From positions 61,007 through 125,006 of the forward strand of contig CAVTZG010000024.1 in NCBI GenBank assembly GCA_963739135.1: a stretch of 64,000 nucleotides of DNA, in the 5' to 3' direction. The stretch is from Palsa-504 sp963739135 (lineage in GTDB: Bacteria > Actinomycetota > Actinomycetes > Streptosporangiales > Streptosporangiaceae). The notes under the pieces were generated by a model. The model was not told where the DNA came from, did not search any database, and saw nothing but the letters and a program-made list of their open reading frames with translations. A program made the translations under genes and the position numbers. Numbering within the stretch: position 1 is the stretch's first letter; the number at the start of each line of letters is the position of its first letter. This document shows positions 43,513 to 52,082 of this stretch, one piece after another.

Positions 43513-45393
43513 CTAGCGGCCGACGGCGTAGCCTTGCATGCCGCGGGGGTTAGCCGCGGCGTAGAGGACGCCGTTGCGGCGCGCCACGGCGCTGACCCGG
43601 CCGAGGGACCAGGCTGGGCGCACGTTGACCAGGTGGCCGCGCCGCCGCAGGTCCTCGATCACGTCGGTCCCGGCCCGCGACTCGATGTCGAGCACCCGGG
43701 GCTGGGCCTGACGCGGATAGAACGACGACGGCATGTGCGCGGAATGGAACGACGGGAAGTCGATTGCCTGCTGCAGGTTCATCCCGGCCAGCACGTGGTT
43801 GAGGAAGAACAGCAGCGTCCACTGGTCCTGCTGGTCACCGCCCGGCGTGCCGAAGGCCAGGTACGGCTCGCGGTCCCGCAGCGCCAGGCTGGGCGAGAGC
43901 GTGGTCCGCGGCCGCTTGCCCGGCGCGAGCGTGGCGGGCAGGCCGGGGGTGAGGGTGAACATCTGCGCCCGGGTGCCGAGGCAGAACCCGAGGCCGGGGA
44001 TGACCGGCGAGGACTGCAGCCAGCCGCCGCTCGGGGTGGCCGACACCATGTTGCCGAACCGGTCGGCCACGTCCAGGTGGCAGGTGTCGCCGGCCCGGTA
44101 GCTCGCCCCGGTCACTCGGTCGGGCCCGCTGGTGCGCATGGTCGGCTCGCCCGTGCCCAGGTCGAGTCGCGGCGCCGGCGGCTCGGCATCGAGGCTGGGG
44201 GCCACGCCGATGTCGTCGGGGCCCGGCCCGCCGGGCCGGAACGAGCGGGTGATGAACTCGGGCAGCAGCGGCTCGCGGCCGTCCGGGGCTCCGGGGCGCA
44301 GCTCGGCTGACGCCTCGCTCGCGACCAGGCCGCGCCGGGCCTCGGCGTAACCAGCCGACAGCAGCGCCTTGACCGGCACATCGGTGAAGTCGGGGTCGCC
44401 GTACCAGGCCTCCCGGTCGGCGAAGGCGAGCTTGGCGCATTCGATCACGGTGTGGATGAACTCCGCGCGGCCCGGGCCCATGGCGGCCAGGTCGAAGCCC
44501 TCGAGCAGGGCGAGCTGCTGGGCAAACACGGGACCCTGGCCCCACGGCCTGGTCTTGCATACGGTCAGGCCGCCGAATTCAAAGGTCAGCGGCTCCTCAA
44601 GCCGCGGCCGCCAGGCCGACATATCCGCGTAGGACAGCAGGCCCCGGTGCGGCCGGCCGGTCACGTCCATCACCTCGGCGGAGGCGACGTAGGCGGCGAT
44701 CGTCTCGGCCACGAAGCCCTCGTAGTAGACCCGCCGGGCCGCCTCGATCTGCTCGTCGCGGTCGCCGCTGGCTGCCTCGGCCTCGCCCAGGATGCGCCGG
44801 TAGGTGGCGGCCAGCGTCGGGTTGGCGAACAGGGAGCCCGGCGGGGGTACCTGGCCGTCCGGCAGGTAGACCTCAGCCGAGCTCGGCCAGTGGTCGCGGA
44901 ACAGGTCGGCCACGCTGGCGATGCCCCAGCTGATCGCGGGCAGCAGCGGGTAGCCGCCGGCTGCGTAGCCGATCGCGTAATCCATCACGTCCCGCAGCCG
45001 CAGCGTGCCGTACTCCCGCAGCAGCAGCATCCACGCGCCGAACGCCCCTGGCACGCACGCTGCGAGCAGCCCGCTGCCGGGTACCAGGTCGAGCCCGAGG
45101 TCGCCGAACGCCTCGGGCGTGGCGGCGGCGGGCGCCGTGCCCTGCCCGCACAGGACGAAGGTCTCCTGCCGGCCGGCGTGGTGGGCGATGACCGGGACCT
45201 CGCCGCCCAGCCCGTTCAGGTGCGGCTCGGTGACCTGGAGCACCAGGCCGGCGGCGACAGCCGCGTCGAACGCGTTACCGCCCTGCTCGAGGACGGCCAT
45301 GCCCGCCGCCGAGGCGAGCCAGTGGGTGGAGGCCACCATGCCGAACGTGCCCGCCAGCTCCGGCCTGGTCGTGAACTCGGGAATATCGCCCAT
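43513..45393 (-). CDS. Gamma-glutamyltransferase family hydrolase
   Basis: An Ntn-hydrolase of 626 residues. The N-terminal half has the GGT pattern VASTHWLASAAGMAVLEQGGNAFDAAVA and LNGLGGEVPV. The autocleavage/nucleophile site is AGDTCHLDVADRFGNMVSAT, with Thr as the expected new N-terminus of the small subunit. C-terminal GTPGGDQQDQWTLLFFLN and RAQ/ARGMQGYA complete the fold. No signal peptide is seen, so it may be cytoplasmic and act on glutathione-like, mycothiol-related or acyl substrates. A gap of about 360 bp with repeats follows it. Confidence 0.88.
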   Translation of the reverse strand: MGDIPEFTTRPELAGTFGMVASTHWLASAAGMAVLEQGGNAFDAAVAAGLVLQVTEPHLNGLGGEVPVIAHHAGRQETFVLCGQGTAPAAATPEAFGDLGLDLVPGSGLLAACVPGAFGAWMLLLREYGTLRLRDVMDYAIGYAAGGYPLLPAISWGIASVADLFRDHWPSSAEVYLPDGQVPPPGSLFANPTLAATYRRILGEAEAASGDRDEQIEAARRVYYEGFVAETIAAYVASAEVMDVTGRPHRGLLSYADMSAWRPRLEEPLTFEFGGLTVCKTRPWGQGPVFAQQLALLEGFDLAAMGPGRAEFIHTVIECAKLAFADREAWYGDPDFTDVPVKALLSAGYAEARRGLVASEASAELRPGAPDGREPLLPEFITRSFRPGGPGPDDIGVAPSLDAEPPAPRLDLGTGEPTMRTSGPDRVTGASYRAGDTCHLDVADRFGNMVSATPSGGWLQSSPVIPGLGFCLGTRAQMFTLTPGLPATLAPGKRPRTTLSPSLALRDREPYLAFGTPGGDQQDQWTLLFFLNHVLAGMNLQQAIDFPSFHSAHMPSSFYPRQAQPRVLDIESRAGTDVIEDLRRRGHLVNVRPAWSLGRVSAVARRNGVLYAAANPRGMQGYAVGR

Positions 45394-45691
45394 GGCACGA
45401 TCCTCTCACCACGGCCGATCCGGCCAGCAGATCGGCGCGGCGGCGCAGCGCAACCCGGCGTTCGACGACCTGGCGGTCCGCCTGGCGGCAGGCGGCGTCG
45501 CGCACGCCTGGCTGCGACTGGCGCAGGCCGGCAACTACCCGGCTTCGGCCTGCCAGCCAGTTACGGCGCACTGGCTGCGGGTGTACCCGCCCGAAGACAC
45601 CGCGGCCGTCTACGTGGGCCAGGCCTTCCCGGCCTGCGCCGACACCAGCACGCAGCTGCTGACCGTCACGCCGGTCCGCTCGGCGGGGTAA
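45392..45691 (+). pseudogene. DUF4232 domain remnant (C-terminal part)
   Basis: The frame from about 45430 reads NPAFDDLAVRLAAGGVAHAW, then LRLAQAGNYPASACQPVTAH and WLRVYPPEDTAAVYVGQAFP, matching the second half of actinobacterial DUF4232 extracellular proteins. The first half, signal peptide and lipobox are missing. The only start available (ATG 45392) overlaps the divergent GGT start codon antisense. Most likely a truncated gene. Confidence 0.5.
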
Positions 45692-45703
45692 GCAGGGCGT
45701 CAC

Positions 45704-45783
45704 GCCGTAGCCAGGGGCCGGCACGGTAACGTCTGCCCATGGAGCCGTAGCCAGGGACCGGCACGGTAACGTCTGCCCATGGA
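45704..45783. repeat. 40-bp tandem duplication covering a translation start
   Basis: Copies at 45704-45743 and 45744-45783 differ at one base (G or A at 45716/45756). Each ends CCCATGGA. The first ATG (45739) opens ATG-GAG-CCG-TAG, a three-residue minigene; the second (45779) starts the DUF885 gene. Confidence 0.85.
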
Positions 45784-47332
45784 TCTGTCCCCGCGGCTGC
45801 GTGCGGTCTGCGACCTCGACGTGGCCGAGATGCGTGAGTACAGCGGACGGCACGAATACGACGGCCAGCCGCAGGACCTGTCGCCGGATGGGGTACGGGC
45901 CGGGCTGGCCCGGCTGGCCGCGGCGCGGGCCGGGGGCGAGCGGATGCCGGACCCGCACGACGAGGCCCATCTGGCCGCGGCCGAGGATGCGGCCCAGGTT
46001 GCCTTCGCCCGGCTCGAGCAGCACCGCCGTAACCCGATCCGGCATCTCGGGGAGTTTGACCTGGCCTGCTACGACCGGGACTACGCCCCAGCGGCAGAAC
46101 GGCACGCTGCGCGGGCCGAGCACCTGGCCGCCTGGCCGCGGCTCGCGGACTCGGCAGTCGAGTCCCTGGACCAGGTCAGCGCCCCGGTCGCGCAGGCGCT
46201 GATCGGCGCGGTACGCGGGCTGACGGCCGGGCTGATCGCCAAGCCAGGCGACGGCGGCGGAAGTGACCCGGACGAGACGTTCCGCGAGGCGGCGCTGGCC
46301 GCGCACGCGCGCTTCGCAGCCCACGTGGAGCGGGCCGCGGCCGAGGGCGATCCGGACTCGGCGCTGGGCGGTCCGGGGCTCGCGGCGCTGATGGGCAGCG
46401 CGGAAGCCCAGCCGGTCGACGTGGGCAGGCTGGCCGAGCAGGCCGACGCGGAACGGGACCGGCTGCACGTCCTGCTCGCCGAGGGGTGCGCCCGGCTGGC
46501 ACCGGGCCGGCCCGCGCTCGAGGTAGCCCGTGAGCTGGTCCGGCGGCATCCGGACGGGGCCGGGGTGATCGACGCGGCCCGGGTATGGACGCAGCGAGCC
46601 ATCGAGTTCACCCGGGAGCGCGATCTGGTGCCCTATCACGACGGCACCTGCCTGGTCGGGCCGGCGCCTGAGTCGCGCCGGTGGGCGATGGCGATGATGT
46701 CGCCGGCCGCGCCGGGCGAGCCGGACGGCCCGTCATGGTTCCACATCACTCCGCCCGAGGAGACCTGGCCCCAGCGCGAGAAAGAGGAGTGGCTGGAGGT
46801 GTTCAGTGACACGACGCTGCCCGGCATCGCCGTACACGAGGTCGCGCCCGGGCACTTCTCCCATGGCCGCGCGCTGCGGCGGCTGACCTCACCGGTCCGG
46901 CGCACCGTGCACTCGAGCGCGTTCGTCGAGGGCTGGGCCCACTACGCCGAGGAGATGTGCGTCGAGGAAGGCTTCGGCGGCGGTGATCCCCGGATCGCGA
47001 TCGGCGTGTGGCTGGAGGCGCTGGTCCGGGTGACCCGGCTGGCCTGCGCCATCGGAGTGCACACGGCGGGGATGACGGTGCAGGAGGCGGCGCGCAGGTT
47101 CGAGGCGGACACCCACCTGTCCGGTCCCGCCGCGCTGTCCGAGGCCCGCCGCGCCACCTTCGATCCGACCTACGGCCGGTACACCTGGGGCAAGCTGGAG
47201 ATCTTCAAGCTGCGCGAGCGGGCCAGGACCGAATGGGGGCCAGGCTTCACGCTGCAGCGCTTCCACCGGGCCCTGATGGACCTCGGCTCTCCCCCGCTCG
47301 GCCTGCTCGGCACCGCGATCGAGCGCGGCTGA
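45779..47332 (+). CDS. DUF885 family metallopeptidase-like protein
   Basis: A protein of 517 residues, about the usual length of the family. The zinc motif is IAVHEVAPGHFSHGRAL, and the third ligand is probably Glu in FVEGWAHYAEEMCVEE. The C-terminus has RYTWGKLEIFKLRERAR, common in DUF885. No signal peptide is seen. A cytoplasmic peptidase or carboxypeptidase role is inferred from the HExxGH-like motif. Its translation start lies at the end of a tandem duplication that also creates a tiny upstream ORF. Confidence 0.82.
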   Translation: MDLSPRLRAVCDLDVAEMREYSGRHEYDGQPQDLSPDGVRAGLARLAAARAGGERMPDPHDEAHLAAAEDAAQVAFARLEQHRRNPIRHLGEFDLACYDRDYAPAAERHAARAEHLAAWPRLADSAVESLDQVSAPVAQALIGAVRGLTAGLIAKPGDGGGSDPDETFREAALAAHARFAAHVERAAAEGDPDSALGGPGLAALMGSAEAQPVDVGRLAEQADAERDRLHVLLAEGCARLAPGRPALEVARELVRRHPDGAGVIDAARVWTQRAIEFTRERDLVPYHDGTCLVGPAPESRRWAMAMMSPAAPGEPDGPSWFHITPPEETWPQREKEEWLEVFSDTTLPGIAVHEVAPGHFSHGRALRRLTSPVRRTVHSSAFVEGWAHYAEEMCVEEGFGGGDPRIAIGVWLEALVRVTRLACAIGVHTAGMTVQEAARRFEADTHLSGPAALSEARRATFDPTYGRYTWGKLEIFKLRERARTEWGPGFTLQRFHRALMDLGSPPLGLLGTAIERG

Positions 47333-47366
47333 CGACTTGGGACGCGAGCGGAGTAGCCTGAGGGCC

Positions 47367-47843
47367 ATGCGCAGACTGGTCTCGGTCCTCGGCCTCGTGG
47401 GCGCGCTGCTGCTGGCGGCGGCCGCCGTGACCGGGTGCGCCGCGGCCAGCGCCGCGTCGTCGATCAGCATCACCAGCGCCTACGTGCCGCAGCCGACCAC
47501 GCCCGGGGAAACGGTCGCGTACCTGGACATCCGCAACAACGGCCACGCGGACCGGCTGATCTCGGTGCGCACCAGCGTGGGCGGGACGGTTCAGCTGCGG
47601 GCGCCGGCGGCGCAGCAGGCCGGCGTGCTGACCATGCGGACCGTGACGGATATCCCGATCCCGGCAGACTCACTGGTCCGGCTCAACCCGGACACCTACC
47701 ACCTGCTGATCACCGGTGCGGGTGTCATGCACGACGGCAAGGACATCACGCTGCGGCTCACCTTCGCCGGCGCGGGCACGATCACCGTCCTGGCCCTGGT
47801 GACCAATCCCGAGTCCGGCGGGAGCAGTTACTTCCTCAACTGA
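47367..47843 (+). CDS. PCu(A)C-like copper chaperone lipoprotein, degenerate metal site
   Basis: A protein of 158 residues. The signal peptide MRRLVSVLGLVGALLLAAAA ends in a lipobox AVTGC, so it is anchored outside the membrane by the Cys. The domain after it (SAYVPQPTTPGETVAYLDIR, then RLISVRT) has the PCuAC beta-sandwich pattern. The usual copper ligands are incomplete: one Met in VLTMRTV and a His in DTYHLLITG remain, but the His-x-Met motif reads His-Leu-Leu and the first His is Gln or Val. Copper binding may be weak or lost. Confidence 0.75.
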   Translation: MRRLVSVLGLVGALLLAAAAVTGCAAASAASSISITSAYVPQPTTPGETVAYLDIRNNGHADRLISVRTSVGGTVQLRAPAAQQAGVLTMRTVTDIPIPADSLVRLNPDTYHLLITGAGVMHDGKDITLRLTFAGAGTITVLALVTNPESGGSSYFLN

Positions 47844-48343
47844 GCCACCGCGCCCAGGGTGGGCCCCGGCAGCGACCTGCGGTCGGTGTTGAACTCCGGC
47901 CGCCATTCCGGCAGGCTGACCAGGCCCGGCTCGACCAGTTCGAAGCCGTCGAGCAGCTCCATGATCTCCGACCGCGACCTGAGCGTGAACGGCATCCGTG
48001 CGCCCGCGTAGGTCCGGGTGGCCTCGGCCAGCATCTCCGGGTCGGCGCCTTCGGAGGTACCGACCGACAGGGCCAGGTAGCTGCCGGACGCCATGCGCTC
48101 GCGGAACTTGGCGATGATCCTCGATGCGCCCTCGTCGTGGCTGATGAAGTGCAACACGCTCATCAGGAGCATCGCGACCGGCTGCGTGAAGTCGAGGCAG
48201 GCGGCCAGCGCCTCGCGGCCGAGCACGGCGTCCGGATCCCGCACATCGCCGCGGATGGTGATGATGCCATCCCGCGTGGCGAGCAGCGCGTCGTTATGCG
48301 CCAAGCCAGTGACGTCGGCGCCGGCTGGGGTGCGGCGGGTCAC
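47828..48343 (-). CDS. DUF574-type SAM methyltransferase, N-terminally truncated
   Basis: The second half of an actinobacterial S-adenosylmethionine-dependent methyltransferase of the DUF574 group: LAHNDALLATRDGIITIRGD, FTQPVAMLLMSVLHFISHDE, SYLALSVGTSEG and FELVEPGLVSLPEWRPE. The family has about 260-280 residues. Here the first 100 or so, including the glycine-rich SAM-binding loop, are missing. The available GTG lies in the 35-bp repeats and the first 12 residues derive from them. Probably non-functional. The last 16 bp overlap the convergent copper-chaperone gene. Confidence 0.65.
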   Translation of the reverse strand: MTRRTPAGADVTGLAHNDALLATRDGIITIRGDVRDPDAVLGREALAACLDFTQPVAMLLMSVLHFISHDEGASRIIAKFRERMASGSYLALSVGTSEGADPEMLAEATRTYAGARMPFTLRSRSEIMELLDGFELVEPGLVSLPEWRPEFNTDRRSLPGPTLGAVAQLRK

Positions 48344-48412
48344 GTGGCCTCGGCGCCGGCTGGGGTGCGGCGGGTCACGTGGCCTCGGCGCCGACTGGGG
48401 TGCGGCGGGTCA
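48315..48412. repeat. 35-bp tandem repeat (2.8 copies) at the XRE/methyltransferase junction
   Basis: Units at 48315, 48350 and 48385 (partial). The unit begins TCGGCGCCGGCTGGGGTGCG. It forms both the last codons of the XRE regulator and the first codons of the truncated methyltransferase. Confidence 0.8.
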
Positions 48413-49268
48413 GGGGCATCCGGGACCTGGTGTCCTCGTCGAGCGGCGTGTAGATGACGATGCGCGCCTCCGGCAGGGACGGGACCTCGAGCTCGGTGGC
48501 TGCCAGGCTGAGCGTCCCGGCCCGCGGGTGCCGGTAGGACAGGGTACGCGGCTGCGAGTCGGCCACCTCGTGCCGCGCCCACAGGTCGGCGAACTCGCGG
48601 CTCATGCTGGCCAGGCGGCGGATGTCCTCCTCCCAGTCCGGGTCGCCGACATGCAGGCCGTAGGCGGAGCGCAGCCGGGCCACCATGTAGCGGACATGCT
48701 GCTCATACTGGGAGAACTTGCCACGAGCGCTCGGCTCGGTGACGCAGCACCACAGAGTGTTCTTGTGGATGCACGGCATCCTGTGCCACTCCCAGAACAG
48801 CTCCTCGGACGCGTCATTCGACAGCAGGATGTCGAACCGGCTGTTGATCAGGCTGGCCGGGAGCGGCTCAAGCGAATACACGATCTCCCTGATGGTGTCG
48901 GGCACCACCGTGCGCGCGCATTCGGCGCGCAGCGGCGTGGCCTCGGCCAGCCGGTACAGATGCTCCCGCTCAGCCCGGTCGAGCCGGAGCGTGCGCGCCA
49001 CCGCGTCGAGCACCTGCGTGCTGGCGTTGATCTGGCGGCCCTGTTCCAGCCAGGTGTACCAGGTGACGCCGACCCCGGCCAGCAGGGCGACTTCCTCGCG
49101 GCGCAGCCCCGGCGTGCGCCGTCGCGACCCGGGCGGCATGCCGAAGTCGCCCGGGCTGAGCGTCGCCCGCCGTGCCTTCAGGAACTTGCCGAGCTCAGCC
49201 CGGCGCCGCTCGCCAGCCTGCCGCGAAGTCTGGTCCCTTGCTTCGTACGTGACCACGTGCGTTTCCAA
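48375..49268 (-). CDS. XRE family regulator with MmyB-like ligand domain
   Basis: A protein of about 297 residues. The HTH (residues 25-90) reads RRTPGLRREEVALLAGVGVT followed by WYTWLEQGR, the standard start of actinobacterial HTH_31/MmyB proteins. The rest is the PAS-like MmyB domain (LINSRFDILLSNDASEELFW, FSQYEQHVRYMVARLRSAYG, LYRHPRAGTLSL-type ending). The TTG at 49268 or GTG at 49256 may start it. The last 12 residues (PLTRRTPVGAEA) are encoded by the 35-bp repeats. It is divergent from the alpha/beta hydrolase gene. Confidence 0.82.
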   Translation of the reverse strand: METHVVTYEARDQTSRQAGERRRAELGKFLKARRATLSPGDFGMPPGSRRRTPGLRREEVALLAGVGVTWYTWLEQGRQINASTQVLDAVARTLRLDRAEREHLYRLAEATPLRAECARTVVPDTIREIVYSLEPLPASLINSRFDILLSNDASEELFWEWHRMPCIHKNTLWCCVTEPSARGKFSQYEQHVRYMVARLRSAYGLHVGDPDWEEDIRRLASMSREFADLWARHEVADSQPRTLSYRHPRAGTLSLAATELEVPSLPEARIVIYTPLDEDTRSRMPLTRRTPVGAEAT

Positions 49269-49361
49269 TCGCCCAGCTGCTCCCAGTCAAAACCTAGCGG
49301 CACCCACTGACATTTACGCGGGCTCCGCCATGGGGGGCCAACCCTGGCGGGCCGGGGATTC

Positions 49362-49375
49362 ATTACCGCGGTAAT
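49362..49375. promoter_or_regulatory. 14-bp palindrome ATTACCGCGGTAAT
   Basis: A perfect palindrome in the 221-bp gap between the divergent XRE regulator and alpha/beta hydrolase genes. It is a likely operator for that regulator. Confidence 0.5.
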
Positions 49376-49489
49376 CGGGATTGCCCGGCGCTCGGTGGGG
49401 GCAGGACACCGGCGCTACCGGGCTGGCGGTCAGGGGACTCGTAGTAGCCTGGCGTGGCCTGCCCGCCGGGTACCTACCGAGGAGGAGCG

Positions 49490-50551
49490 ATGGACACGCT
49501 GCTGCCAGGGATCACCCTCGAGCAGCTGCCGACCAGCCGGCTGATGACGGCGGTGCTTTCCGTGCCGGGCCAGACCGGGCCCGCCGTGCTGTTCGTGCAC
49601 GGCAACGTATCGTCCTCGCTGTTCTGGCAGCCGACCATGCTGGCCCTGCCGGAACCGTACCGGCCGCTGGCGATCGACCTACGGGGGTTCGGCGATACCG
49701 ACCCGCTGCCGGTGAACGCGACCCGCGGGCTGCGGGATTACGCGGACGACCTGGACGCGGCCATCGACGCGCTGGGCCTGGAGGCGGTGCACCTGGTCGG
49801 CTGGAGCATGGGCGGCGGGGTGGTCTTGCAGTACCTGGCCGACCGGCCGACCGCGCACCGGGCCGCGTCGCTGACGCTGGTGAACCCGGTATCCCCGTTC
49901 GGGTTCGGCGGGACGAAAGGCCTGGACGGGACGCTGTGCGACCCGTCGGGCGCGGGCTCGGGCGGCGGCGGCGCCAACCCGGAGTTCGTGGAACGGCTGG
50001 CCGGCCAGGACCGGTCCGACTCCAGCGTGCTGTCGCCACGGCGGGTCCTGCTGGCGCACTACGTCAAGCCGCCGTTCGTGCCCGAGCACCTGGACATCTT
50101 CGTGGAGTCCATGCTGTCCACCCGGACCGGCAGCGACCACTACCCGGGTACGTCGCGGACCACGCAGGCGTGGCCCGGGTTCGCGCCCGGCGACCGCGGC
50201 GTGCTCAACACGATGGCGCCCACCCACTTCAGGATCGCGGACCTGCCGGAGGTGCAGCCGAAGCCGCCGCTGCTGTGGCTGCGCGGGGCGGATGACGTCA
50301 TCGTCTCCGACACCTCCCTGTACGACCTCGCCTACCTGGGCTCGATCGGCGCGATACCCGGCTGGCCCGGGGAGCAGGCCTGCCCGCCGCAGCCGATGGT
50401 GGCGCAGACCCGGGCCGTGCTTGACGGCTACGCCGCGGCCGGCGGCCGCTACCGCGAGGTGGTGATCGAGGATTCCGGCCACGGCCCGCACCTAGATCAG
50501 CCGGAGAGATTCCTGGCCGAGCTGACCCTCCATCTGTCCAGTGCCGGCTGA
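49490..50551 (+). CDS. Alpha/beta hydrolase
   Basis: A protein of 353 residues. HGN oxyanion region AVLFVHGNVSSSLFWQP, nucleophile elbow VGWSMGGGVVLQ, acid in LRGADDVIV and His in DSGHGPHLDQPE. A Gly/Ser-rich cap segment (PSGAGSGGGGANPEF) lies in the middle. The ATG is chosen because GGAGGAG precedes it; the open frame upstream is not family-like. Esterase, epoxide hydrolase or dehalogenase activity cannot be separated. It may be controlled by the divergent XRE protein. Confidence 0.85.
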   Translation: MDTLLPGITLEQLPTSRLMTAVLSVPGQTGPAVLFVHGNVSSSLFWQPTMLALPEPYRPLAIDLRGFGDTDPLPVNATRGLRDYADDLDAAIDALGLEAVHLVGWSMGGGVVLQYLADRPTAHRAASLTLVNPVSPFGFGGTKGLDGTLCDPSGAGSGGGGANPEFVERLAGQDRSDSSVLSPRRVLLAHYVKPPFVPEHLDIFVESMLSTRTGSDHYPGTSRTTQAWPGFAPGDRGVLNTMAPTHFRIADLPEVQPKPPLLWLRGADDVIVSDTSLYDLAYLGSIGAIPGWPGEQACPPQPMVAQTRAVLDGYAAAGGRYREVVIEDSGHGPHLDQPERFLAELTLHLSSAG

Positions 50552-50679
50552 GCCGCTCAGCGGGGAATGCTCGTGAGCGCCCGGGCGGACGAGCTCAAGC
50601 GGACGGTCGAATCCGGCTGAGGCAGCGCCGGGGCCGGCCCGCTGGCCGGCATCTCCTGGCCGGCTGCGATGATGGCGGC

Positions 50680-51957
50680 GTGAAGCTTGGGATCCTGTGC
50701 GGCGGCGGCCCGGCCCCGGGGATGAACTCGGTCATCTCCGCGGCAACCATCGAGGCCCGGAACTCCGGCTGGGACGTCCTGGGAATCATGGACGGCTTCC
50801 AGCACCTCATCGAGGGCCGGATCGAGCAGGTCCGGCCGCTGTCCATCACGGACGTGTCGAGGATCCACGTCCTGGGTGGGTCGATCATCCGGACCTCACG
50901 GGCCAACCCGACGGTGCGAGACGAGGACGCCGCCGACCCGGACTGGAGGCTGCACGCCTGTCTGGAGTCGCTGCGGAAGCTGGGGATCGACGCGCTGGTC
51001 ACGATCGGCGGGGACGACACCGCGTTCTCCGCGTCGCGGCTGGCCGAGGCGGGCGGAGGAAGCCTGCGCGTGGCGCACGTGCCGAAGACCATCGACAACG
51101 ACCTGCCGCTGCCGGGCGGCACGCCGACCTTCGGCTTCGAGACCGCCAGGAGCGTGGGGGTCGAGCTGGTCAACAACCTGATGACCGACGCCATGACCAC
51201 CCAGCGGTGGTACCTGGTGGTGGCCATGGGCCGTTCGGCCGGCCACCTGGCCCTGGGCATCGGGAAGTCGGCCGGGGCCACCCTCACGATGGTCGCCGAG
51301 GAGTTCCCCGGCGACGAGCCCATCCGGCTGTCGCGCCTGGTGGACGTCCTGGAGACCTCGATGCTCAAGCGGATCGCCCACGGCCGTCCCTTCGGCGTGG
51401 CGGTGCTCGCCGAGGGCATCGGCCTGCGCCTGCCCAAGGACGAGCTCATCAGGGCCATGCCTGATGTCGAGCTGGACGAGCACGGCCACGTCCGGCTGGC
51501 CGAGCTGGAGCTGGACCGCCTGCTGGCCAAGCAGGTCAAGGACCGCTTCAAGGCGCGCGGGCAGAGCATCACGGTCGAGGGCAAGAACATCGGCTACGAG
51601 CTGCGGTGCGCGCCGCCCATCCCGTTCGACATCGAGTACACCCGCGACCTCGGCTACAGCGCCGTCGACTACCTGAAGCAGATACTGCAGGGCGGCGAGC
51701 CCGGCGGCATGATCACGATCCAGGAGGGGCACATGGTGGCGCTGCCCTTCGGGTCGTTCAACCACCCCGAGACGGGGCGGGTGCGGATCCGGCTAGTGAA
51801 CTGCGAGTCGAGCTCGTACCGGGTGGCCCGCGAGTACATGATCCGGCTGGACCGCGAGGATCTCGAGGATCCGGGCAAGCTCGGCCCGATCGCAGTGGCC
51901 GCGGGGCTCACGCCCGAGGCCTTCGGTGAGCGGTACGGGTACCTAGCCGAGGGCTGA
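50680..51957 (+). CDS. Phosphofructokinase, PPi-dependent type
   Basis: A group-A phosphofructokinase of 425 residues. The GTG start gives MKLGILCGGGPAPGMNSVIS. TIGGDDTAFSA has Asp where ATP-PFK has Gly, and VPKTIDNDLPL has Lys where ATP-PFK has Gly. Both residues are the established marks of pyrophosphate specificity. Substrate motifs MGRSAGHLALGIG and a late VKDRFKARGQSITVEGKNIGY follow. It would reversibly phosphorylate fructose 6-phosphate in the cytoplasm. Length is larger than the 340-residue Amycolatopsis-type enzyme. No other glycolytic gene is nearby. Confidence 0.85.
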   Translation: MKLGILCGGGPAPGMNSVISAATIEARNSGWDVLGIMDGFQHLIEGRIEQVRPLSITDVSRIHVLGGSIIRTSRANPTVRDEDAADPDWRLHACLESLRKLGIDALVTIGGDDTAFSASRLAEAGGGSLRVAHVPKTIDNDLPLPGGTPTFGFETARSVGVELVNNLMTDAMTTQRWYLVVAMGRSAGHLALGIGKSAGATLTMVAEEFPGDEPIRLSRLVDVLETSMLKRIAHGRPFGVAVLAEGIGLRLPKDELIRAMPDVELDEHGHVRLAELELDRLLAKQVKDRFKARGQSITVEGKNIGYELRCAPPIPFDIEYTRDLGYSAVDYLKQILQGGEPGGMITIQEGHMVALPFGSFNHPETGRVRIRLVNCESSSYRVAREYMIRLDREDLEDPGKLGPIAVAAGLTPEAFGERYGYLAEG

Positions 51958-52042
51958 GTCTGAGGGCGGCGGTGTAGGGCGGCCCGGAACGGGCAGGGGA
52001 TGTGCTGTCAGGGCGACGTCAAAACCCGCGAACCCACATTCC

Positions 52043-52082
52043 AGAGGAGAGATCCTGTCGTGAGAGGAGAGATCCTGTCGTG
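52043..52082. repeat. 20-bp tandem duplication of a ribosome binding site and GTG start
   Basis: AGAGGAGAGATCCTGTCGTG occurs twice without a mismatch. The first GTG (52060) opens a seven-codon frame (MRGEILS) whose TGA overlaps the second GTG (52080), the start of the aldo/keto reductase. Confidence 0.85.

Noticed and set aside
50573..50620. 15-codon GTG ORF (MSARADELKRTVESG) before the phosphofructokinase gene
   Set aside because: Weak initiation signal and no conservation evidence.
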